Of a DNA stretch of 7,268 nt, positions 1 to 4,702 are shown piece after piece. A program made the translations under genes and the position numbers. Below the pieces are notes generated by a model that saw only the letters and a program-made list of their open reading frames with translations, ran no database searches and had not been told where the DNA came from. The DNA comes from Alistipes sp. Lineage in GTDB: Bacteria > Bacteroidota > Bacteroidia > Bacteroidales > Rikenellaceae. The DNA lies in NCBI GenBank assembly GCA_028691095.1, contig JAQUZZ010000066.1, forward strand, positions 1 to 7,268, given 5' to 3'. Numbering within the stretch: the stretch's first letter is position 1; each line of letters opens with the position of its first letter.

Positions 1-417
1 GGGGTCTTTGGCAAGGGGCCGGGAAATAGTACCCAACGCTCCAATCTGCCGCACTCCTACTCCGACTTTGCGTATGCCTTTGTGGTGGAGGAGTATGGAC
101 TGATAGGGGCTTCGGTGATTCTGTTTCTCTATCTGTGTATCTTTTTTCGAGGAATTATCACCTTCCAGCGTTGTGGAACGGCGTTTCCGGGGCTGTTGGT
201 GCTGGGACTCTGTCTGATGATTACCTTTCAGGCGATATGCAATATGTTGGTGTCGGTCTGCATCTTTCCGGTGACGGGACAAACGTTGCCGTTGGTGAGT
301 TTGGGCGGTTCCTCGATTGTCTTCACCTGTTTGGCGTTGGGGCTGATTCTGGGAATTAGTCGTCAGGTGAAAGAGGAGTCGCTGGATCGACCCAAAGAGG
401 AGTCGATGTTGGAGTAA
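1..417 (+). CDS. ftsW: FtsW, septal peptidoglycan polymerase (3' part only)
   Basis: C-terminal 138 residues of a SEDS-family glycosyltransferase; the frame is open from base 1, so the gene begins upstream of the window. FtsW polymerises lipid II into glycan strands at the septum together with its partner penicillin-binding protein. Visible family features are the periplasmic loop with GPGNSTQ and the LPHSYSDFAYA segment (residues about 6-26), matching the 'LP..HTDFIFA' stretch of FtsW/RodA, followed by EEYG (30-33). Hydrophobic membrane segments lie at about 33-52, 62-89 and 106-120, with the conserved GQTLPLVSLGGSS (93-105) before the last one. The short charged tail (RQVKEESLDRPKEESMLE) is cytoplasmic. 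A GTG at 82 is internal and not the start. Position just before murG is the usual dcw order, which favours FtsW over the paralogue RodA. The TAA stop lies 8 bases before the first repeat array. Confidence 0.95.
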   Translation, partial: GVFGKGPGNSTQRSNLPHSYSDFAYAFVVEEYGLIGASVILFLYLCIFFRGIITFQRCGTAFPGLLVLGLCLMITFQAICNMLVSVCIFPVTGQTLPLVSLGGSSIVFTCLALGLILGISRQVKEESLDRPKEESMLE

Positions 418-425
418 GCAACACC

Positions 426-563
426 AAAGAAGGATTGAGTTCTTGCATCACGGTATATGATTGATACATAGATGCGTTTATTGCTAATAAGGGATAGAAA
501 GGGAGGATTGAATCCTTGCATCACGGCATATGCTTCATGTACAGATACGTTTATTGCCATAAA
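426..563 (+). repeat. Repeat array 1: two units of the ~73-bp intergenic repeat, forward orientation
   Basis: Two related units: A at about 426-490 and B at about 498-563, offset by 73 bases (aggattga at 431 and 504). Shared blocks are AGGATTGA, CTTGCATCACGG, CATAGATGCGTTTATTGC (acaGATaCG in B) and a TAA-rich end. Both belong to the same family as the units at 1731-1893 and 3527-3763. Unit A can fold AAGAA (427-431) with TTCTT (440-444) around GGATTGAG. Unit B keeps AAGG (499-502) with CCTT (514-517). This array is the most diverged and lacks the right-end hairpin module seen in the other two. It fills most of the 202-bp ftsW-murG gap. I do not recognise the family; no coding function is visible. 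Confidence 0.85.
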
Positions 564-619
564 AAGTTCATTGTAATTATAGGGGTTTCGATTTGTGAAA
601 CTCACGTTAAACTCGCGTT
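564..619 (+). other. murG upstream leader, no clear promoter or ribosome binding site
   Basis: This AT-rich stretch separates array 1 from the murG start. It has no Shine-Dalgarno-like sequence near the ATG, which is common in Bacteroidota. TCGATTTG (588-595) is one base off the Bacteroidota -7 consensus TAnnTTTG, but the only upstream TTG (571-573) is 14 bases away instead of about 19-21, so I do not call a promoter. A small direct repeat, CTCACGTTA (601-609) and CTCGCGTTA (612-620), lies right at the start codon. Confidence 0.4.
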
Positions 620-1753
620 ATGAAAAGATTGAAAGTGATCTTGAGCGGTGGCGGCACGGGAGGACATATCTATCCGGCCGTAGCCGTAGCCGAGGCGTTG
701 CAACGCCGACTGGGCGACGGGGTGGAGATCCTGTTTGTCGGTGCGGAGGGCAAAATGGAGATGGAGAAGATCCCTGCATTGGGGTATCGGATCGAGGGAT
801 TGCCCGTGGCGGGGTTGCAGCGACGATTGACGTTGCGGAATCTCTCCGTGCCGGGGAAAGTGATCCGCTCGGTGTGGCGTGCCCGTCATCTGTTGCGCCA
901 TTTTCAGGCCGACATAGCGGTGGGTTTCGGAGGCTATGCCAGTGCGCCGGTGCTGTGGTGTGCCCAAAAAATGGGGATTCCGACCCTTATTCAGGAGCAG
1001 AACTCCTATGCGGGGTTGACCAACAAACTCTTGGGACGTAAGGTGAAACGGGTGTGCGTGGCCTATGAGGGCATGGAGCGTTTCTTCCCTTCGTCGAAAA
1101 TTGTGCTGACCGGGAATCCGTTGCGGGGTCGGTTTGCAACGGCGGATGCGGGGTCGCGCGAAGAGGCGTTGCGCTATTTTGGGCTGCGTGCCGATCGCCC
1201 TGTGGTGTTGGTGGTCGGGGGGAGTCTCGGCACCCGCACGCTGAACGAGATGATGAAGGCGCATCTGGATGAGATCGTACAATCCGGAGACCTTCAGGTG
1301 ATCTGGCAAAATGGGAAGTTCTATGACCGCGAGATGAGCGCATTTGTGCAGGGACGACCGACGCAGGGAGTCTGGCGCGGGGCGTTCATCGACCGCATGG
1401 ATCTGGCGTATGCGGCGGCCGATGTGGTGGTGGCTCGTGCCGGGGCGTGTACGGTGTCGGAGCTCTGTTTGATCGGGAAGCCGACCCTTTTTGTTCCTTC
1501 GCCCAATGTGGCCGAGGATCATCAGACGAAAAATGCCATGGCACTGGTGCGAAAGGGGGCAGCTCAGATGATTGCCGATCGCGATGCCGTAGAGGGTGTC
1601 TTTCCGGCGGTGCGGGCGATGTTGGCTGACCCTGAGGCAATGGCACAGATGCGGCAACAGATTCTCGCGCTGGGAATCGCCGATTCGGCCGATCGGGTCG
1701 TGGAGCAGATTCTGCAAGTTCTGAACGTAAAAGCACAGTGTGCTATTTATTAG
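620..1753 (+). CDS. murG: MurG, lipid II synthase (UDP-GlcNAc transferase)
   Basis: Transfers GlcNAc from UDP-GlcNAc to lipid I, giving lipid II, on the cytoplasmic face of the membrane. The protein has 377 residues, close to the usual 355-380. The N-terminal Rossmann domain opens with the glycine loop SGGGTGGHIYPA (9-20), then GFGGYAS (102-108) and QEQNSYAG (125-132), all MurG signatures for lipid I and membrane contact. The C-terminal GT-B domain has VVGGSLG (198-204), FIDRMDLAYAAADVV (256-270), the donor-binding RAGACTVSEL (273-282) and PNVAEDHQTKNA (295-306). An in-frame TAA at 608-610 forces the ATG at 620, which has no clear ribosome binding site. The last residues (about K371-Y377, KAQCAIY) and the TAG stop lie inside the right end of the inverted repeat array, so the original C-terminus may have been replaced or extended. 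It lies between ftsW and murC, each separated from it by a repeat array. Confidence 0.97.
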   Translation: MKRLKVILSGGGTGGHIYPAVAVAEALQRRLGDGVEILFVGAEGKMEMEKIPALGYRIEGLPVAGLQRRLTLRNLSVPGKVIRSVWRARHLLRHFQADIAVGFGGYASAPVLWCAQKMGIPTLIQEQNSYAGLTNKLLGRKVKRVCVAYEGMERFFPSSKIVLTGNPLRGRFATADAGSREEALRYFGLRADRPVVLVVGGSLGTRTLNEMMKAHLDEIVQSGDLQVIWQNGKFYDREMSAFVQGRPTQGVWRGAFIDRMDLAYAAADVVVARAGACTVSELCLIGKPTLFVPSPNVAEDHQTKNAMALVRKGAAQMIADRDAVEGVFPAVRAMLADPEAMAQMRQQILALGIADSADRVVEQILQVLNVKAQCAIY

Positions 1754-1893
1754 CAATTAACCCATCGGGATATCAAGCTTATGCCGTGAAGAAAGGGCTC
1801 AATCATCCCTTTCGGTCGTTTATTCGCAATTAATGCATCGGCATATCGGTCATAGACCGTGAGAAAGAACTCAATCATTCTTTGCAGTTACTT
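1731..1893 (-). repeat. Repeat array 2: two units plus both end modules, inverted orientation
   Basis: Read on the minus strand, this is the same repeat as at 3527-3763. It starts with the left end (AAGTAACTGCAAAGAATG, from 1893), has two units offset by 72 bases (CTCAATCAT on the + strand at 1798 and 1870), and finishes with TGCTAATAAATAGCAC and CTGTGCTT at 1731. The 30 bases 1731-1760 are the reverse complement of 3734-3763 with two mismatches. Hairpins: GAAAGGG (1791-1797)/CCCTTTC (1807-1813), AAAGAA (1864-1869)/TTCTTT (1878-1883), CGGTC (1847-1851)/GACCG (1855-1859) and AGCAC (1732-1736)/GTGCT (1740-1744). The array overlaps the last codons and stop of murG and fills most of the murG-murC gap. 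Confidence 0.9.
1791..1813. other. Perfect 7-bp hairpin in repeat unit (stem 1)
   Basis: GAAAGGG pairs with CCCTTTC around a 9-base loop (CTCAATCAT). It is the strongest example of the first stem of the repeat. The neighbouring unit has AAAGAA/TTCTTT at the same place, so two stem positions have changed on both arms. No T-run follows on the + strand, so it does not look like a terminator for murG. Confidence 0.75.
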
Positions 1894-1966
1894 ATATCCG
1901 ATGTTGGGTCTCCTAAAATTGAAAAGGCAGGGGGCATTACAAAGGATAGTCTAAAAAACTAAGATA
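1894..1966 (+). other. murC leader between array 2 and the start codon
   Basis: This AT-rich leader holds AAAGGA (1941-1946), a Shine-Dalgarno-like run that lies 20 bases before the ATG, probably too far to act directly. TAAAATTG (1914-1921) is one base off the Bacteroidota -7 box, but no TTTG or TTG lies at the expected distance upstream. No promoter is called. Confidence 0.4.
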
Positions 1967-3328
1967 ATGGATTTTGATAAAATATACTTTTTAGGGATTG
2001 GCGGAATCGGCATGAGTGCTTTGGCGCGATTCTTTTTGCATGAGGGAAAAAAGGTGGCCGGCTATGACCGCACGCCTTCGGATCTGACGGCTGCTTTGTC
2101 GAACGAAGGGGCTGAGATTACCTATGAAGATCGGGTGGAGACGATTCCAGCGTGCTATCGCGATGCACAGACGACCTTGGTGGTCTATACACCGGCGATT
2201 CCGGCTGATTGCGCCCAAAAGAACTTCTTCCTGCAACAGGGTTTCACGCTGACCAAGCGCTCGCAGATGCTGGGCGTGATGGCGCGTGGCAAATATCTGA
2301 TGGCGGTCTCGGGAACGCACGGCAAGACGACGACCAGTACCTTGGCGGCATGGTTGAATCGAGAGGCAGGAGGCGGAGGAAGCGCCTTTTTGGGCGGTAT
2401 CTCTAAAAATTTCGGAAGCAATCTGGTGTTAGGCTCTGGCAATCGCTTGGTGGTGGAGGCCGATGAGTTTGATCGCTCTTTTCTGCAACTCTACCCCGAC
2501 GTGGCGGTGGTGACGGCTGCCGATGCCGACCATCTGGATATTTACGGAACCCATGCCGCGGTCAAAGAGGCCTTTGCGCAATTCATCGATCAGATCCGTC
2601 CGGGCGGAGCCTTGATTCTCAAAACGGGGGTTGAGGTGGCGGTGCGTAATACCCAAATCCGCGTGTGGCGTTACAGCTACGACACCCCGTGCGACTTTTA
2701 TGCCCGACAGATTCGCGTGGGGGAAGACGGTTGCTATACCTTTGACTTGGTGTGTCCGGATCGCGTGATTGCCGATTGCCGATTGGGCGTGCCCGGTTGG
2801 GTCAACGTGGAGAATAGTGTGGCTGCCGTGGCGATGCTGTGGGTAGCGGGGTTTGATGAGGCGAAGTTGCGAGAGGCGTTGGCCTCCTTCAAAGGGGTGC
2901 GTCGTCGCTTCGACTTCCATGTCAACACCCCTCAACGGATCTATATGGATGATTATGCCCATCATCCCAACGAGTTGGCGGCTGCCATCACCTCGGTGAA
3001 ACAGATGTTCCCCGGCCGACGATTGACCGTGATCTTCCAACCTCACCTCTATACGCGGACGCGCGATTTTTATCGCGAGTTTGCCGCATCACTCTCCTTG
3101 GCCGACGAGGTGATGCTCTTGCCGATCTATCCGGCTCGTGAAGAGCCGATTGCAGGGGTGAACTCCGAAATGCTGCTGCCTCTGATTACCGTTCCGGCTC
3201 AACTGGTACAGAAGGAGGCGCTGTTGGAGACCTTGAAAAAGAAGCAGCCCTCGTTGTTGGTGACCTTCGGTGCCGGAGATATTGACCGCTTCTGTGATCG
3301 AATTGCCGCGCTGGAGTGTGCCGATTAG
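1967..3328 (+). CDS. murC: MurC, UDP-N-acetylmuramate--L-alanine ligase
   Basis: Cytoplasmic ATP-dependent ligase that adds L-alanine to UDP-MurNAc, the first amino acid of the peptidoglycan stem peptide. The 453 residues match the normal family length. Domain 1 begins with the nucleotide-sugar loop LGIGGIGMSALA (9-20). Domain 2 has the Mur ligase P-loop SGTHGKTTT (115-123), EADEFDRSF (164-172) and TAADADHLDIYG (183-194). Domain 3 has GVRRRFD (310-316), DDYAHHP (328-334), FQPHLYTRT (358-366) and YPAREEP (388-394), then GAGDID (435-440). YAHHP and the G-I-G-G-I-G-M start distinguish MurC from MurD, MurE and MurF. An in-frame TAA at 1952-1954 leaves the ATG at 1967 as the first start. It is flanked by oppositely oriented repeat arrays. 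Its reading frame stays open for 67 codons after the TAG (see 3329-3526). Confidence 0.98.
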   Translation: MDFDKIYFLGIGGIGMSALARFFLHEGKKVAGYDRTPSDLTAALSNEGAEITYEDRVETIPACYRDAQTTLVVYTPAIPADCAQKNFFLQQGFTLTKRSQMLGVMARGKYLMAVSGTHGKTTTSTLAAWLNREAGGGGSAFLGGISKNFGSNLVLGSGNRLVVEADEFDRSFLQLYPDVAVVTAADADHLDIYGTHAAVKEAFAQFIDQIRPGGALILKTGVEVAVRNTQIRVWRYSYDTPCDFYARQIRVGEDGCYTFDLVCPDRVIADCRLGVPGWVNVENSVAAVAMLWVAGFDEAKLREALASFKGVRRRFDFHVNTPQRIYMDDYAHHPNELAAAITSVKQMFPGRRLTVIFQPHLYTRTRDFYREFAASLSLADEVMLLPIYPAREEPIAGVNSEMLLPLITVPAQLVQKEALLETLKKKQPSLLVTFGAGDIDRFCDRIAALECAD

Positions 3329-3526
3329 GGGCGTGAGGAAGGGGCACAACCCCAGGCGGTGACGGGAGCGGCTCTCCCTCTTCGGATCGGTCGGAAGGCG
3401 ATGGAGAGGGGACGGCAGAGGCGACAGCGGGGTTGTTCTGTTTCTCTGGAGAAACGGACTTTCAGGCGAAGAATAAATTTGAAAAATCATAAGAAATACG
3501 GATCTTTACCGTCGGTGCGATCAATG
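3329..3526 (+). other. GC-rich spacer after murC with possible secondary structure
   Basis: This 198-base stretch holds no recognisable gene. ACAACCCC (3346-3353) can pair with GGGGTTGT (3429-3436), enclosing an inner stem CTCTCC (3372-3377)/GGAGAG (3403-3408). GTTTCTC (3440-3446) and GAGAAAC (3449-3455) form a perfect inverted repeat with a very tight loop. The murC frame stays open through the region to a TAA at 3530; from GTG 3359 this would give a 57-residue, very Arg/Lys-rich peptide with no family I know. The base composition contrasts with the AT-rich array that follows. TAAATTTG (3474-3481) matches the Bacteroidota -7 box, but no -33 element is seen. It could be a decayed sequence, a structured leader or neutral spacer. 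Confidence 0.45.
3440..3455. other. Inverted repeat GTTTCTC-TG-GAGAAAC
   Basis: Seven complementary bases on each side of TG, equivalent to a 6-bp stem with a CTGG tetraloop if folded. No T-run follows it, so an intrinsic terminator is unlikely. It lies outside the repeat arrays. Its role is unknown. Confidence 0.5.
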
Positions 3527-3763
3527 AAGTAATTCCAAAGAATGCTTGAGCTCTTCGGTCACGGTATATTTCTGATATATAGATATGTGAGTTGCTAATA
3601 AACGACCGAAAGGAATGCTTGAGCCCTTTTTTCACGGTATCTGCTTGATATACCGATGCGTTAACTGCTAATAAACGACCCAAAGGAATGCTTGAGCTCT
3701 TTTTTCACGGTATATGCTTGATACACTGATGTGTTAACTGCTAATAAATAGCACGCTGTGCTT
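3527..3763 (+). repeat. Repeat array 3: three tandem units plus both end modules, forward orientation
   Basis: The clearest copy of the family. The left end AAGTAATTCCAAAGAATG starts at 3527. Units E (to 3602), F (3603-3675) and G (3676-3748) follow, and F and G are each exactly 73 bases and match at 67 of 73 positions. Each unit runs ATGCTTGAGC, then TCACGGTAT, a GATGCGTTAA-like block, then TGCTAATAAA, joined by CGACC. The right-end module continues AATAGCACGCTGTGCTT to 3763 and carries the hairpin AGCAC (3750-3754)/GTGCT (3758-3762). Unit F folds AAAGG (3609-3613)/CCTTT (3625-3629) and CGGTAT (3635-3640)/ATACCG (3650-3655). It ends 13 bases before ftsQ. No protein function is expected, since the period is not a multiple of three. 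Confidence 0.92.
3734..3763. repeat. Right-end module of array 3, inverted partner of 1731-1760
   Basis: Thirty bases that match the reverse complement of 1731-1760 at 28 positions. The pair faces outward around murC. Core sequence: TGCTAATAAATAGCAC, one variable base (G here, A in the partner), then CTGTGCTT. The module continues past the end of the last tandem unit (3748), so it is a distinct array end and not just a further unit. Confidence 0.85.
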
Positions 3764-3776
3764 AAAATACAAGGTT

Positions 3777-4625
3777 GTGCGTAGACCCTGGATCATTTTG
3801 CTGAATGTGTTGGCCTGGAGTGGACTGATTGTCTACCTGGTGCTATCGTCGCAGTATGCCTCGGAGCAACGCAATGCGCAACTTTGTCGGAGAGTGCAGG
3901 TGACAGTGATGGATAGTGCAGAGCGACAATTTATTACGCCCGCCATGGTGCACGGATGGTTTGCCAGTGAGCAATGGAAGTTGGTGGGGCAGGAGCTTGA
4001 CCAAATCAATACCATGAAGGTCAAACAATTCATTGATCGTCGAGGGTACGTCCTGTCGTCTCGGGTCTACACCTCGATGGATGGGGTGTTGCATATTGAG
4101 TTGAGTCAGCGTTGTCCGATTCTTCGTTTTAATACGGCGAACGGATATAATTTTTATTTGACCGAAGATCATTATATCTTGCCGGCGCAGCGCCATTTTG
4201 TGCTCTATTTGCCTCTGGTTACAGGCGTAGTGGAGTGTCCTTTTGAACGGGGCTTTGTGGGGTCGTTGGATTCATTGGCTGGAATGGATGAAAAAAAAGT
4301 CGAAAAAAGTTACCGGTTTCTGGTGAAACTCATTAATTTTGTGAAATTCGTGGATAGTGACGATTTTTGGAAGTCGTTTGTGGTACAGATTCATGTGGAT
4401 CCCATGATGTCCGATCCGGACGGAGATCCTGACGTGAGTTTGGTTCCGCGCGCAGGAAATCAAGTCATTGTATTGGGCTCTTTGGAGGATTATCCCGAGA
4501 AATTGGAGAAATTGATGCGCTTCTATCGCCATGCCATGCCGTATGAGGGATGGGGACGCTATCGGATCATCAACCTGAAGTATCAGGGGCAGGTGGTGTG
4601 TACCGAATCGGACGATCCGCAGTGA
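3777..4625 (+). CDS. ftsQ: FtsQ, divisome membrane protein
   Basis: Single-pass bitopic division protein that links early and late divisome proteins and recruits the FtsB/FtsL-type partners. The 282 residues show a short basic N-terminus (MRRP), one hydrophobic segment at about 5-24, then a periplasmic part with a POTRA-like/FtsQ region (VTVMDSAERQFITPAMV at 42-58, LHIELSQRCPILRF at 105-118) and the C-terminal YRIINLKYQGQVVC (262-275) typical of Bacteroidota FtsQ. The sequence is divergent, so identification rests on topology, these stretches and location between murC and ftsA. The start is GTG: an in-frame TAA at 3735-3737 leaves no ATG upstream of the membrane segment. AAGG (3771-3774) lies only two bases before it, and the repeat right-end hairpin ends 14 bases before it. 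The stop codon lies within a small hairpin (4622-4637). Confidence 0.9.
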   Translation: MRRPWIILLNVLAWSGLIVYLVLSSQYASEQRNAQLCRRVQVTVMDSAERQFITPAMVHGWFASEQWKLVGQELDQINTMKVKQFIDRRGYVLSSRVYTSMDGVLHIELSQRCPILRFNTANGYNFYLTEDHYILPAQRHFVLYLPLVTGVVECPFERGFVGSLDSLAGMDEKKVEKSYRFLVKLINFVKFVDSDDFWKSFVVQIHVDPMMSDPDGDPDVSLVPRAGNQVIVLGSLEDYPEKLEKLMRFYRHAMPYEGWGRYRIINLKYQGQVVCTESDDPQ

Positions 4626-4680
4626 GTCGATGCTCACCTGATAAATAACGATTTTTGATTCACCGGTTCCGCTGAGGAAC
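4622..4680 (+). other. Two small hairpins in the ftsQ-ftsA gap
   Basis: GTGAG (4622-4626) pairs with CTCAC (4633-4637) and spans the ftsQ stop codon. GTTCC (4666-4670) pairs with GGAAC (4676-4680) a short way before the ftsA ribosome binding site. Neither is followed by a T-run. Stems of five pairs can arise by chance, so a regulatory role is only possible. Confidence 0.35.
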
Positions 4681-4691
4681 TGCGACAAAAT

Positions 4692-4698
4692 AGGAAAG
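4692..4698 (+). promoter_or_regulatory. Ribosome binding site of ftsA
   Basis: AGGAAAG ends four bases before the GTG at 4703, a workable Shine-Dalgarno position. It supports the GTG start, which is also forced by an in-frame TAG at 4691-4693. It is the clearest ribosome binding site in the window. Confidence 0.6.
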
Positions 4699-4702
4699 AA
4701 TA

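Noticed and set aside
363..605. Reverse-strand open frame of 80 codons over array 1
   Set aside because: It overlaps the end of ftsW and reads through the repeat units, whose 73-base period shifts the frame from unit to unit. No known domain is seen.
602..1756. Long reverse-strand open frame (384 codons) opposite murG
   Set aside because: It is the antisense shadow of a clear murG; its composition (His, Arg, Pro rich) is typical of a reverse complement of GC-biased coding sequence.
3474..3481. Bacteroidota promoter (TAAATTTG as -7 box) upstream of ftsQ
   Set aside because: No TTTG or TTG is found about 19-21 bases upstream, and the position is almost 300 bases from ftsQ with the array between.
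3609..3634. Rho-independent terminator (AAAGG/CCTTT followed by a T-run) in array 3
   Set aside because: The stem is only five A/T-rich pairs, with the T-run partly in the stem. It lies in an operon whose downstream genes must be expressed, and the same stem in array 2 has no T-run.
3462..3683. Reverse-strand open frame of 73 codons over array 3
   Set aside because: The similarity to the frame over array 1 (ISN..IY.S.IYRD.R.Q.FFG) comes from the DNA repeat itself. The frame stops within the array and lacks any recognised feature.
3527..3763. CRISPR array
   Set aside because: The whole 73-base period is repeated with similar identity throughout; there are no unique spacers between short identical repeats, and no cas genes are present.
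3527..3763. Integron attC-type recombination sites
   Set aside because: No R' and R'' core sites (GTTRRRY) bound the units, there are no cassettes between them and no integrase is present.
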